Assembly (NCBI RefSeq): GCF_010365865.1
Contig: NZ_CP048020.1
Location: forward strand, 2,170,001-2,234,000
Direction of reading: 5' to 3'
Source: Treponema vincentii
GTDB taxonomy: Bacteria > Spirochaetota > Spirochaetia > Treponematales > Treponemataceae
Length of the DNA stretch: 64,000 bases
Below the pieces are notes generated by a model. That model did no database searches. It was not told where the DNA came from and was given only the letters and a program-made list of their open reading frames with translations. This document shows positions 1 to 8,818 of this stretch, piece by piece (positions within the stretch are counted from its first letter, which is position 1; each line of letters begins with the position of its first letter). The translations under genes and the position numbers were made by a program.

Positions 1-1
1 T

Positions 2-1438
2 ATAAATTTTAAAATAAGAATGGGTGAATTTGTGCTATTTACGGGAGCGTCGGGTTCCGGGAAGACAACTGTTATGAGATTGATAAACGGTTTGATTCCT
101 CATTTTTTTGAAGGAAACTTATCAGGGCAGGTGAAGGTCTTGGGGAGAGGGATAAAAATAAGTTCTCCCGGTGTACTTGGCAGAAATGTCGCATCCATAT
201 TTCAAAATCCGCGGAATCAGTTTTTTACAACAAATAGCACTCATGAAGCCGCATTTGCCTGTGAAAATTATGGAATCGACAGAAACGAAATAATAAAGCG
301 AGTAGAAGCTGCTTTTAGTGATTTTAAGGCTGAAAATCTTATGAATAGGGATATATTTTCTTTATCAAGCGGGGAGAAACAAAAAATAGCGATTATTGCA
401 GCAAAAACTCTCAATCCTAACATTTATGTATTCGATGAACCATCAGCAAACTTAGATATTCGTTCAATTATACAATTAAAAGAGTTTATGAAGAAACTAA
501 AAGAAGCGGGACATACGGTAGTTGTTTCAGAACACAGGTTGTTTTATTTGACAGATTTATGCGACAGATGTCTGATAGTGAATGACGGGAAGATAGTTAA
601 AGACATTCCCGGAAATGATATAAAAAATATGGATAACGGTGATTTAGAAAAATGCAATCTAAGAACATTTGATTTAAATACAATCGAATTTTCTTTGGAA
701 CAGAGAGAAAGCGGAAATAAAGAATACGCTGATTTTGAAATTGACAATGTATCATTTTCATATAAAAGCTCCTTATCCATTCTTCAAAGGTGCAGTTTGA
801 AGGCTAATTATGGAGATACCGTGGCCATTATCGGGCATAACGGTGAAGGCAAAACCACCTTAGGAAAAATTATTGCAGGCCTGCTTAGAAGTGAAACAGG
901 ACAATTCTTTCTTGATGGTAAACAAATAAAACAAAAGGAACTGTATAAAAGTGTGTATTTCGTAATGCAGGATGCCGACTATCAATTATATTCCGATTCT
1001 GTTGTGTCGGAATTAAGATTAAGCGGAGAAGTTCATGGTAATATAGATGATGACGAAATTGAAAATACAATGAAATTATTAAATATTTTTGAATTTAAAG
1101 ACTATCACCCTCAGGCACTTTCAGGCGGACAAAAACAGAGAGTAATTATCGCAGCAGCTATGACTTCAAATAAACGGATTATTGTTTTTGATGAGCCGAC
1201 TTCGGGACTTGATTATAGTAATATGAGAGCCGTTGCAAAAGCAATAAATACTCTTCGCGAACATAAAGTATTGAATTTTGTCATTTCACATGATTTGGAA
1301 TTTTTAAGCAAGGTCGCTACAAAAGCAGTATTTGTTGAGGAGGGAAAAATAAATAACACTATTCGACTAACTGATAATTCTGATTTTAAGATAATAAAAA
1401 ATTTTTTGCTGCAAAAAGAGGTTGAATACTATGCTTAA
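2..1438 (+). CDS. ECF transporter double ATPase (5' partial)
   Basis: Fused energy-coupling ATPase with two ABC domains, the CbiO/EcfA pair in one chain, which would power vitamin or metal-cofactor uptake at the inner membrane face. Counting from the first ATG (base 20), domain 1 has Walker A GASGSGKTT (9-17), signature LSSGEKQ (115-121) and Walker B VFDEPSANLD (137-146). Domain 2 has Walker A GHNGEGKTT (272-280), LSGGQKQ (367-373) and VFDEPTSGLD (389-398). The frame stays open to the window edge and the ATG lies only 8 codons before the P-loop, so the true start is upstream and the first beta strands are cut off. The stop overlaps the EcfT start (ATGCTTAA). The substrate cannot be read from this subunit. 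Confidence 0.9.
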   Translation: MNFKIRMGEFVLFTGASGSGKTTVMRLINGLIPHFFEGNLSGQVKVLGRGIKISSPGVLGRNVASIFQNPRNQFFTTNSTHEAAFACENYGIDRNEIIKRVEAAFSDFKAENLMNRDIFSLSSGEKQKIAIIAAKTLNPNIYVFDEPSANLDIRSIIQLKEFMKKLKEAGHTVVVSEHRLFYLTDLCDRCLIVNDGKIVKDIPGNDIKNMDNGDLEKCNLRTFDLNTIEFSLEQRESGNKEYADFEIDNVSFSYKSSLSILQRCSLKANYGDTVAIIGHNGEGKTTLGKIIAGLLRSETGQFFLDGKQIKQKELYKSVYFVMQDADYQLYSDSVVSELRLSGEVHGNIDDDEIENTMKLLNIFEFKDYHPQALSGGQKQRVIIAAAMTSNKRIIVFDEPTSGLDYSNMRAVAKAINTLREHKVLNFVISHDLEFLSKVATKAVFVEEGKINNTIRLTDNSDFKIIKNFLLQKEVEYYA

Positions 1439-2132
1439 ATCTTGTAAACAGCACGGGGTAAGATATGATCCCAGGATTAAGCTGTTGCAGGTGTTGTTAG
1501 TAGGGATTCTGGTTTTTGTATTAACAGGGAAAAAATATGAAATATCATTATTCCTTTCGGTTTTTACTTTTGCAATGTTGAGCGGTCTTTTTAAGACCGG
1601 TATAAAATTCCTAGTTATATACAGCGGGCTGTTTCTTGCAGCTGAAATCAGTCCGTTGTTTATTGCAACAACTATACATTATTTTGTTTTATGTTTTATT
1701 ACGATAGCATTTGCGGCTTTGAATTTGGCTAAAACTACCGATATTTCAGAAATACTGGCTGCACTTCATAATATGAAAATTCCGTATTATATCAACATTC
1801 CTTTGGCGGTAATCCTGCGATTTTTTCCTACCATAAAGCAGGATGTCATTTGTATTAGGCAGGGCATTAAAACAAGAGGGATAGACATCTCAGTATTAGG
1901 TGTATTAAAGCATCCGTTTAAAATATACGAAATGATGATAATACCACTCTTGATGAGAATATTGTCTACTGCAATAGAATTGGCAGCCTCTGTTGAAACA
2001 AGAGGACTTGGTATCTCATGTAAAAAAACAAGCTATACTGAAATTCATTTCAGTATATTTGATGCATTGTTATTAATAGCAATGGTAACATTTTATACAG
2101 TCATTATTGTTATGAAAATGAAAAATTATTAA
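1431..2132 (+). CDS. ECF transporter transmembrane subunit EcfT (CbiQ-like)
   Basis: Membrane scaffold that links the ATPases to the substrate-binding S component. About 233 residues with several hydrophobic segments, and a cytoplasmic region carrying ETRGLG (a coupling-helix Ala-Arg-Gly-type motif) near the C-terminus and KTRGID before it; both are typical of CbiQ/EcfT. I chose ATG 1431 over an in-frame TTG at 1422 because AGAGG at 1417-1421 is correctly placed for 1431. It overlaps the ATPase gene by 8 nt, so the two are translationally coupled. It lies between the ATPase and S-component genes in one operon. Confidence 0.88.
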   Translation: MLKSCKQHGVRYDPRIKLLQVLLVGILVFVLTGKKYEISLFLSVFTFAMLSGLFKTGIKFLVIYSGLFLAAEISPLFIATTIHYFVLCFITIAFAALNLAKTTDISEILAALHNMKIPYYINIPLAVILRFFPTIKQDVICIRQGIKTRGIDISVLGVLKHPFKIYEMMIIPLLMRILSTAIELAASVETRGLGISCKKTSYTEIHFSIFDALLLIAMVTFYTVIIVMKMKNY

Positions 2133-2152
2133 ACTCCAAGGAGGACTGAATA

Positions 2153-2734
2153 ATGAAAGAAAAAAGAAGGTTTCAACTCAAAGATTTGATTGTTACCGCA
2201 TTAATGGTTTTATGCTCACAGATTTTGTATAGAGTATTATCATTTCTGTTTATATCACCATATACCTTGCTTTTTGCTATTCCTATCTGGGCAATCATAG
2301 GAGCAATCGCTTATTTCCTAGTACCTACTAAAACAAAAAATCCATGGATGATATTACTGTTTTGTGTACTTACCAGCCTGATAGGCTTTTATCCGCCATA
2401 TATAATCAGCTGTATTACCGGTGGAATTGCTGCAATGCTGATCGCAAAAATAAAAGGCATAGGGGATTATATAGGTTTAACCGTAGGATATATGATATTT
2501 TGTGTACTTGCAGGATTTGGTGGAATGTATGTACCGTTCTTATTTTATGCGGAACAGACAATTACTTCTTATAAGGAACTATTTGGAGATGAATACTTAG
2601 ATATTTTAACTAAAATAGTTTCACCAATCACAACAGTAATAATGCTTATTATTATAGCAATCTGCGCGATTATTGGTGCAATGATTTCAAAAAAGCTTCT
2701 AAAAAAGCATTTTGAAAAAGCAGGGGTTATTTAA
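2153..2734 (+). CDS. MptD/Trep_Strep-type ECF S component
   Basis: Integral membrane protein of 193 residues, five to six hydrophobic segments, resembling the Trep_Strep family now described as MptD-type putative ECF substrate-binding components. It would supply substrate specificity to the ATPase and EcfT encoded just upstream. AGGAGG at 2139-2144 precedes the ATG. The C-terminus ends in a Lys-rich cytoplasmic tail (MISKKLLKKHFEKAG). The ligand is unknown for this family, and no riboswitch was recognised before the operon, although its upstream region is outside the window. Confidence 0.8.
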   Translation: MKEKRRFQLKDLIVTALMVLCSQILYRVLSFLFISPYTLLFAIPIWAIIGAIAYFLVPTKTKNPWMILLFCVLTSLIGFYPPYIISCITGGIAAMLIAKIKGIGDYIGLTVGYMIFCVLAGFGGMYVPFLFYAEQTITSYKELFGDEYLDILTKIVSPITTVIMLIIIAICAIIGAMISKKLLKKHFEKAGVI

Positions 2735-2802
2735 AAAGTAATAACCGATAGGGACAACCCGATAGTTGATACTTTCTTCTTGACTTTTTATGGGAGCATT
2801 TT

Positions 2803-3561
2803 ATGAACACACATCAAAATTATCAGGACGCAAATGCGGCGGTGATCGACCGTTGGATTACAGAAGGCTGGGAATGGGGTAAGCCCGTTGATCACGAAAC
2901 GTATATTAATGCACAAAACGGACAATGGTCTGTAGTATTGACGCCGACAAAAGCGGTACCGCGTGAATGGTTCGGTGATTTAAAAGGGAAAAAGCTGTTA
3001 GGACTTGTGTCGGGAGGCGGGCAGCAAATGCCGATTTTTACCGCAGCCGGAGCGGAATGCACGGTACTTGACTACTCTGAAAAACAGCTTGAATCTGAGC
3101 GAATTGTTGCCGAGCGTGAAGGTTATCGAATTAACATTATACGTGCAGATATGTCAAAACCGCTGCCCTTTGCCGATGCATCCTTCGATATTATTTTCCA
3201 TCCGGTAAGCAACTGCTATATCGAAAAAGTTGAACCGGTGTTTGCCGAATGTTTCCGGATACTCAAAAAAGGCGGTGTGTTACTGTGCGGACTTGATACC
3301 GGTATCAATTATATTGTCGATCAAAAAGAAGAGAAGATTATCAACGCACTTCTGTTTAATCCGCTCGTTTACGAAGCGCACCGCAAACAGCTTGAAGAAG
3401 CGGACAGCGGTTGGCAATTTTCTCATCCAATAAGCGAACAAATCGGCGGACAGCTGCGCGCAGGTTTCACGCTCACCGATATATACGAAGACACGAACGG
3501 AGAAGGACGCTTGCACGAATTGCATATCCCGTCATACATTGCAACACGCGCGGTGAAGTAA
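2803..3561 (+). CDS. class I SAM-dependent methyltransferase
   Basis: A 252-residue Rossmann-fold methyltransferase of the Methyltransf_11 type. The SAM-binding glycine loop reads LLGLVSGGGQQMPIF, the acidic residue at the end of strand 2 is in TVLDYSE, motif II contains RADMSKPLPFADASFD, and motif III is LKKGGVLLCG. GGGAG at 2793-2797 gives a good ribosome site. The substrate cannot be inferred. It opens a small accessory group with an acetyltransferase and an NTF2-like protein, which suggests small-molecule modification or resistance, but that is weak context evidence. Confidence 0.85.
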   Translation: MNTHQNYQDANAAVIDRWITEGWEWGKPVDHETYINAQNGQWSVVLTPTKAVPREWFGDLKGKKLLGLVSGGGQQMPIFTAAGAECTVLDYSEKQLESERIVAEREGYRINIIRADMSKPLPFADASFDIIFHPVSNCYIEKVEPVFAECFRILKKGGVLLCGLDTGINYIVDQKEEKIINALLFNPLVYEAHRKQLEEADSGWQFSHPISEQIGGQLRAGFTLTDIYEDTNGEGRLHELHIPSYIATRAVK

Positions 3562-3607
3562 GAAGAATCCGTTGTGTCGTTTATAAAAAAATATTATTGA
3601 GGCGATC

Positions 3608-4105
3608 ATGGTATTAAGAAAATATGAAGCGCAAGATTCAAAAATCATTTGCAGCTGGATTAAAGATACAAAGCAACTTTATCAATGGTCTGCCGACAGA
3701 ATAGGGCGGTTTCCACTGAATGGCAATGAGTTAAATGAATACTATGGTTCGATGAACGGTACACAGCCTATCATTCCTCTTTGTGCCATTGACGGATGCA
3801 GCGTAATCGGTCATTTGTTTATCCGATACCCAAATAAAGACGATAAAACGCTCGTGCGATTCGGGTTTATTATACTTTCGCCTGAAAGCAGGGGAAAGGG
3901 AAACGGAAAGAAAATGGTAGAGCTTGCAATAGAATATGCAAAGACCGTTTTGCATGCTTCAAAAATAACATTGGCGGTGTTTACGAATAATGAACGTGCA
4001 CGGCATTGTTATGAATCCACCGGTTTTCAACCAACAGAAAAAGTTATAACCTATATGATGCCGGATGGCGCATGGGAATGTATTGAAATGGAATTGAATA
4101 TCTAA
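3608..4105 (+). CDS. GNAT family N-acetyltransferase
   Basis: A 165-residue acetyltransferase with the GNAT core. The acetyl-CoA pyrophosphate loop is visible as SRGKGNGKKM and is followed by the helix MVELAIEYAKTVL and then LAVFTNNERARHCYESTGF, the usual strand beta5 / helix alpha4 signature. GAGGCG lies just before the ATG. Its stop is separated by 14 nt from the following NTF2-like gene, so the two are probably co-transcribed. The acceptor substrate is unknown. Confidence 0.87.
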   Translation: MVLRKYEAQDSKIICSWIKDTKQLYQWSADRIGRFPLNGNELNEYYGSMNGTQPIIPLCAIDGCSVIGHLFIRYPNKDDKTLVRFGFIILSPESRGKGNGKKMVELAIEYAKTVLHASKITLAVFTNNERARHCYESTGFQPTEKVITYMMPDGAWECIEMELNI

Positions 4106-4119
4106 CTTTGAGGTCGGTT

Positions 4120-4491
4120 ATGAACATACAAGATTTTTTGAACGCAGTATTAAAACAGGATGCCGAACAATTACGCACTTACTTTTCCGATTCGGCATAT
4201 ATCAATTGGCATTGTACCAATGAGCATTTCACGGTTGAAGAATACATACAAGCAAATTGCGAGTATCCGGGAACATGGGACGGAACAATCGAAAGAATAG
4301 AACAAATCGGTAATCTAATCATCACCGCCGTCAACGTATACAGTGTCGATAGAACAAGTTCTTTTCACGTGGTATCGTTTATAAAATTAAAAGATGATAA
4401 AATCATTGCGATGGATGAATATTGGGGCGATGATGGAGCTCCACCTCAGTGGAGATTGGAGAAACGGCTTGGGAGAAAAATACATACCTAA
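4120..4491 (+). CDS. NTF2-like / SnoaL-like domain protein
   Basis: Small (123-residue) alpha+beta barrel protein of the NTF2/SnoaL type. It begins with a helix typical of the fold (MNIQDFLNAVLKQDAEQLR), followed by W-H-containing and EEY segments and ends with MDEYWGDDGAPPQWR, a common closing motif in this superfamily. I chose ATG 4120 with GAGG at 4110-4113; an in-frame TTG at 4108 has no ribosome site. Members may be enzymes or simple ligand-binding proteins, so the function is not assigned. It follows the GNAT gene closely. Confidence 0.72.
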   Translation: MNIQDFLNAVLKQDAEQLRTYFSDSAYINWHCTNEHFTVEEYIQANCEYPGTWDGTIERIEQIGNLIITAVNVYSVDRTSSFHVVSFIKLKDDKIIAMDEYWGDDGAPPQWRLEKRLGRKIHT

Positions 4492-4567
4492 TGGCTCATT
4501 CTTTTCAACCCTGTCATTGAGTATCATCTCCCATAAAAAGTTCATTGTTTTAAGATTAAGGAATCTC

Positions 4568-5914
4568 TTAAACGGCTTCCTTTTCCATTTTTCTCATTAC
4601 ATTAAGCATTAAAAACAATCCGGCTATAATCATTGTAAAATCTACAATAGGCTCCGCCCACCAAACAGCTGACACTCCGAATAATTTCGGCAACAGAAGT
4701 ATCGCCGGAACAAATAATACCAATTGTCTCAACAGTACAATGATCCCTGCTTTTTTACCGTCTCCAATAGATTGAAAAAAGGTCAGTGTCATAATCATAA
4801 TTCCGTATAAAATAAATGTGGAATAAAACATCTTAAAGTTTTTAACGCCGGCTTCAATAATCTCATGTCTTACACTGAATAACGACAGTAATGTATCGGA
4901 GCAAAACATTGACGGTATCCACGAAGCAGCCGCAAGAATAGTTGCTCCACACATAAAAATCTTCATCGTATCTTGTACTCGCCCGTATTGTTTTGCACCG
5001 AAATTTGCTCCTATAACAGGCTGCAATCCTTGACTCATTCCCCACAACGGAATAAATGAAAACATATATAATCTCATTGTTGCAGACATCAAAATTCCCC
5101 AGTTATCTCCGCCATATACAAAGGCTTGCTTAAATAAAAATGTTTGCTGCACCGCAAATAAAATTTGCATCATCATTGCCGAACTGCCGATACTAAACAT
5201 TTCACGGTAAATTGCTTTGTACTTTTTGACTTTATGGATTTTCACAAATGAACTCTTCTTTGAAAAATAATGAAATGTTAATAAAGCTTGTACGATTTGA
5301 GATAATACGGTTGCGATAGCAGCTCCTTCAATAGCATACTCTCCCATGAGCTTCATAAGAATAGGGTCTAACATAATGTTGAGTATGGCTCCCGTTCCCA
5401 TAATCATCATTGATTGTTTTAATGCCCCTTCGCCGCGCATTGTCATATTACCTGCTTGAGCGAAATTGACAAAGAGAGAGCCAAAGAACACAACCCGCAA
5501 ATATCTAACACCAAGATCTTTAATATTTCCTTTAGCGCCAACCATGTCTAAAAAATGAGGTGCGAATATCAAACCTACTATTGTGATAATTGCAGAAAAT
5601 AAAATAACCCAATAACAAAAATTGCCGAATATTTTATCTATTGTTTCTTTATCACCCTTACCGATAGCTCGTGATAATATCGATGCACTGCCTACGCCTA
5701 TCAAAGCCGATATTCCGCCATTTATAATTGTCAAGGACATGGATACACTGATTGCCGACATCGCATAGTCCCCAATCAGCCGCCCTGCAAATATCCCATC
5801 CATAAACGGGTACAGACCGATAACCAGCATTCCGATTATTCCCGGGATAGCCAACTTGAATAACAATTCTTTAGCACTTTTAGTTAATAGTTGTGTTTTC
5901 ATATCTTGTTTCAT
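4568..5914 (-). CDS. MATE family efflux transporter
   Basis: A 448-residue multidrug and toxic compound extrusion protein with about 12 membrane segments in two homologous halves, exporting drugs or cationic compounds using an ion gradient. The family's typical opening is visible (LLFKLAIPGIIGMLVIGLY, then DGIFAGRLIG). AGAGGTG seven bases before ATG 5914 fixes the start. It is the second gene of a minus-strand operon, 24 nt after a TetR regulator whose promoter region contains a perfect palindrome, so it is presumably induced when the regulator binds a ligand. Confidence 0.92.
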   Translation of the reverse strand: MKQDMKTQLLTKSAKELLFKLAIPGIIGMLVIGLYPFMDGIFAGRLIGDYAMSAISVSMSLTIINGGISALIGVGSASILSRAIGKGDKETIDKIFGNFCYWVILFSAIITIVGLIFAPHFLDMVGAKGNIKDLGVRYLRVVFFGSLFVNFAQAGNMTMRGEGALKQSMMIMGTGAILNIMLDPILMKLMGEYAIEGAAIATVLSQIVQALLTFHYFSKKSSFVKIHKVKKYKAIYREMFSIGSSAMMMQILFAVQQTFLFKQAFVYGGDNWGILMSATMRLYMFSFIPLWGMSQGLQPVIGANFGAKQYGRVQDTMKIFMCGATILAAASWIPSMFCSDTLLSLFSVRHEIIEAGVKNFKMFYSTFILYGIMIMTLTFFQSIGDGKKAGIIVLLRQLVLFVPAILLLPKLFGVSAVWWAEPIVDFTMIIAGLFLMLNVMRKMEKEAV

Positions 5915-5938
5915 CGTAATTCACCTCTTCCTATTGGT

Positions 5939-6532
5939 TTAGTTATTTTTTTCAAGATCAATAATGTATTGTATGATTGTTTCTTTTATATACTTCTTAT
6001 GAGCATCAAAAGAATTCCGTGCATTAAGCACTTCCGAACTCACTATTAAACTATTAATGTAATGAACTAAAAAACCATCCTTAAAAATATGTGCTGTAAT
6101 TCCCAGTTTCTTTGCAATGAGATCAAGTTCTTTGGTTGTATGCAATTTTAGTTCTTGATATAAATCTTCCAAATCCCGATTATAGTTTTTTGCTTGCAAA
6201 AGAAGTGCGTACAGCTTCATTAAATCGGTTTTCGCTAATGCCTTACTTGTTAAAATATCACCCATTTGCTGATATTTATCTTTGCTCCGATTATGCGCTA
6301 AATATTCAGTTATCAAGCTATTTCTGTATTCATTTCCATCAAGCATCAAGTCTTTAAGCATTTCAGTTGTACTTGCATAATGATGATACACGCCGCCTCT
6401 ACTCATACCTATTTCAGTAATGACATCTTCCATTGTTGTATTCTGAAAACCTTTATCTAAAAAGCATCTTTTTGCGGCTTCTCGAATTTCTCTTTTTCTC
6501 ATCTGTCCAACTTTTTGTTTTTCTTCTTTCAA
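5939..6532 (-). CDS. TetR/AcrR family regulator of the MATE gene
   Basis: About 197 residues. The N-terminal helix-turn-helix is clear: REIREAAKRCFLDKGFQNTT, then MEDVITEIGMSRGGVYHHYA, the canonical TetR recognition helix region. The C-terminal two thirds is a ligand-binding helical domain. No ATG exists near the N-terminus; AAGGAGG at 6537-6543 favours a TTG start at 6532 (or the adjacent TTG at 6535). A longer in-frame extension to TTG 6562 would run into the palindromic operator and is rejected. First gene of the operon with the MATE pump; probably autoregulated. Confidence 0.88.
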   Translation of the reverse strand: MKEEKQKVGQMRKREIREAAKRCFLDKGFQNTTMEDVITEIGMSRGGVYHHYASTTEMLKDLMLDGNEYRNSLITEYLAHNRSKDKYQQMGDILTSKALAKTDLMKLYALLLQAKNYNRDLEDLYQELKLHTTKELDLIAKKLGITAHIFKDGFLVHYINSLIVSSEVLNARNSFDAHKKYIKETIIQYIIDLEKNN

Positions 6533-6549
6533 CAAAGTTTCCTCCTTGC

Positions 6550-6577
6550 AAAAAACCGACAATATTGTCGGTTTTTT
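6550..6577. promoter_or_regulatory. Perfect 28-bp palindrome, probable TetR operator
   Basis: Bases 6550-6577 form a perfect inverted repeat with core ACCGACAATATTGTCGGT flanked by A/T tracts. It sits 18 bp upstream of the TTG start of the TetR gene, where its promoter or transcript start should be. TetR proteins normally bind as dimers to palindromes of this size next to their own gene. The operator role is inferred from position and symmetry. The A-tract/T-tract ends would also let it act as a terminator hairpin, but no gene ends into it. Confidence 0.75.
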
Positions 6578-6680
6578 AATATAACGTTATTATCGAGTAA
6601 TGTCAAGTAAAAAAACCGCTTTTGCAAACAGCGCGAAATGAACAGTATAGACAAATAATAGTTAAAAACAGTAGACTTTA

Positions 6681-6738
6681 GTAATTATGGCATCGAGTAA
6701 AACATATTTAGACTTCATTTTGGAGCAGTTATCGGAAT
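6681..6738 (+). repeat. Direct repeat copy 1 (5' end of tfoX-like gene)
   Basis: This 58-bp segment, from 6 nt before the ATG to codon 17 of the TfoX-like gene, recurs 456 bp downstream at 7137-7194 with 55 of 58 bases identical. It is the parental copy because it lies in the intact gene. Confidence 0.95.
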
Positions 6739-7007
6739 TGCAGGACATACGCTATCGCGCAATGATGGGAGAATTTATCATTTACTATCGAGATAAAATT
6801 GTGGGCGGTATCTACGATGACCGCTTACTGGTAAAAGCGGTTCCGTCGGCAATTGCGTATATGCCGAACGCTTCCTACGAATTGCCGTATCAAGGCGCAA
6901 AAGAAATGCTTTTAGTAGACGAAGTTGATGACAAAGCATTTATAACGGGTTTGTTTAATGCAATGTATGATGAATTACCGGCGCCGAAAATGAAGAAGAA
7001 AAGATAA
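6687..7007 (+). CDS. TfoX/Sxy N-terminal domain protein
   Basis: A 106-residue protein that corresponds to the TfoX N-terminal domain alone: YRAMMGEFIIYYRDKIVGGIYDD, then LLVKAVPSA and a KEMLLVDEVDD segment. In gamma-proteobacteria TfoX/Sxy activates competence genes; single-domain homologues in other phyla have no settled role. No ribosome binding site precedes the ATG. The first 52 bases of the coding region and 6 bases upstream are duplicated at 7137-7194, in front of the next gene. Confidence 0.82.
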   Translation: MASSKTYLDFILEQLSELQDIRYRAMMGEFIIYYRDKIVGGIYDDRLLVKAVPSAIAYMPNASYELPYQGAKEMLLVDEVDDKAFITGLFNAMYDELPAPKMKKKR

Positions 7008-7136
7008 AAAGTGTGCGGTATGATGTCAAATTCATGAACTGAAGGAAACTGATTGCCGGTAAAAGTTTGGTCTGATAAATTATATATTGTTCAGTGCGGT
7101 ACACATTATCATCAATAAAAAAATTGTAAGGCATCG

Positions 7137-7194
7137 GTAATTATGGCATCGAGTAAAACATATTTAGATTTTATTTTGGAGCAGTTCTCGGAAT
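7137..7194 (+). pseudogene. Direct repeat copy 2: truncated tfoX-like 5' end
   Basis: Truncated duplicate of the start of the TfoX-like gene. ATG 7143 reads MASSKTYLDFILEQFSE and stops at TGA 7194-7196, overlapping the ATG of the ABC-F-like gene as ATGA. Three substitutions separate it from copy 1. It is a remnant of a duplication or of a deletion between two tfoX-like genes, and it now supplies TTTTGGAG 11 nt before the ABC-F start, so it may act as a coupled leader peptide. Confidence 0.85.
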
Positions 7195-8818
7195 GATAAC
7201 ACTGCAAAATGTTTCTTTTTCATATCCGGATTCTGCGGAGACATTATTCGACGGATTCTCCGCAGCGCTTGGAGGAGCATCCCATTGGACATGTATTACC
7301 GGTGCAAACGGCTGCGGAAAAACGACATTACTCAAATTAATCGCAGGGATGCTTCTGCCGCTTTCAGGGATAATTAAATGCGAATCGGCAGTATACTGTG
7401 CGCAAAACAGTACGGAACTGCCCGATACTGCGTATACATTGTTCTGGGATGCGGATAACGAAGTGCGTCGCTTTTTCTCGCTGCTTAATATTACGGCAAA
7501 ACAGCTTGAACGCTGGGAAACGCTTTCGGGCGGAGAAAAGAAGCGGCTGCAAATTGCCTGTGCTTTAGCGGAGCGTCCTTCGGTTCTGCTGCTTGACGAA
7601 CCGACCAATCACTTGGATGCCGCTTCAAAAGAGCTCATTATAAATGCCTTAAAACTGTTTACCGGCACAGGGATGATTGTCAGTCATGACCGCGCCTTTG
7701 CCGATTCATTGTGTACCGCTACCTTCTACTTATATCGGGAATCGGCAGCATTCGCAGACGGAGCCGATTCAATCAGAGGTAAGCTCTATGCTGCGAATGT
7801 AAGTACAGCGCTTGAACTTTGGGACACAGAGCGAGCTTCCTGCCTTTCGGAATGGCATAAAGCTGACGCAGGGGTTTCAAAAGCAAAAGCACTTTCCGAT
7901 ATGTGGCAGCGCGAGGCAGAACATTCTAAGAACCGCCTGAGGAATGTGTACGGCGGAAAAGACCACGACGCAGCACAAAAAATCCGCCTCGCCATTGTTA
8001 CCGGTAAAGACAGGACGCCGGGCACGGTAAAAAAATGTTTTGACAGCCGCCGTGAACAAGCCGAAAAACGGCGCGATGCTCAAGCAAAACCACTGAACCG
8101 TAAGGAAGGGTTTTCACCGGCGCAAGCAGATACGTCTGTGTTCATTCCGAAGGTACTCATACACCTGCCGCCTCAAATCATCAGTGCAGGAGAAGATGGC
8201 AGTTATACCTTGCAGATTCCCGAATTGACGGTGCAAAAGCAGTCCCGCATTGCACTGACGGGAGCCAACGGAACAGGAAAGACATTGCTTGCACATACAA
8301 TATTAAACCGGATAAGGGAAGCTGATCTGCAAAAGAAAAGCGATGGAGAAAGTCTTTCATTTTATCTGCCGCAGGAAATTCCGAAAGCAGAAGAACAAGC
8401 AGTATTAGCACACTTCTTCTCGCTTGATAAAGAACTGCGAAGTGAAATTCTTTCTACGGTGTACCGCATGGGATCGAATCCCAAAGCGCTGCTTACCTTT
8501 ACTGACAGCAAGCGGATCAGTCCCGGCGAACTCCGCAAGCTCATGATTGCACTTGCAATGTCAAACCCACTCAAGGTTCTTATTTTGGACGAACCGACCA
8601 ATCACTTGGATATTCTTTCTGCCAGACTTCTCGAAACTGCCCTTGCAAAAATATCATGCGCACTCATTATCATCAGCCATGACAGTGTTTTCCTGCAAAA
8701 TTGCAACTGCACGGAATTGTGGCAGATTATCAAAACCGGCAGTTGCGGAATGTTGGAACGGATAGATAATCCCTATCCTTGCAGCTGTAACGCAGGCTCT
8801 TGCTTGGTAAATCCGTGA
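7193..8818 (+). CDS. ABC-F type ATPase, two nucleotide-binding domains
   Basis: A 541-residue protein with two ABC domains and no membrane segments. Domain 1 has Walker A GANGCGKTT, signature LSGGEKKRLQIA and Walker B LLLDEPTNHLD; domain 2 has GANGTGKTL, SPGELRKLMIALA and LILDEPTNHLD. The DEPTNHLD motif in both halves is the ABC-F hallmark (ribosome-acting translation or antibiotic-protection factors). The interdomain linker around residues 190-300 is charged and helical. Start ATG 7193 overlaps the stop of the truncated tfoX remnant. The 3' end overlaps the convergent permease gene by 46 bp. Whether it is a housekeeping or a resistance ABC-F cannot be decided from sequence. Confidence 0.85.
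   Translation: MITLQNVSFSYPDSAETLFDGFSAALGGASHWTCITGANGCGKTTLLKLIAGMLLPLSGIIKCESAVYCAQNSTELPDTAYTLFWDADNEVRRFFSLLNITAKQLERWETLSGGEKKRLQIACALAERPSVLLLDEPTNHLDAASKELIINALKLFTGTGMIVSHDRAFADSLCTATFYLYRESAAFADGADSIRGKLYAANVSTALELWDTERASCLSEWHKADAGVSKAKALSDMWQREAEHSKNRLRNVYGGKDHDAAQKIRLAIVTGKDRTPGTVKKCFDSRREQAEKRRDAQAKPLNRKEGFSPAQADTSVFIPKVLIHLPPQIISAGEDGSYTLQIPELTVQKQSRIALTGANGTGKTLLAHTILNRIREADLQKKSDGESLSFYLPQEIPKAEEQAVLAHFFSLDKELRSEILSTVYRMGSNPKALLTFTDSKRISPGELRKLMIALAMSNPLKVLILDEPTNHLDILSARLLETALAKISCALIIISHDSVFLQNCNCTELWQIIKTGSCGMLERIDNPYPCSCNAGSCLVNP

Noticed and set aside
6532-6563. TetR gene start at TTG 6562
   Set aside because: The extra ten codons run through the palindrome and contain the AAGGAGG ribosome site, so a start at 6532 or 6535 is far more likely.
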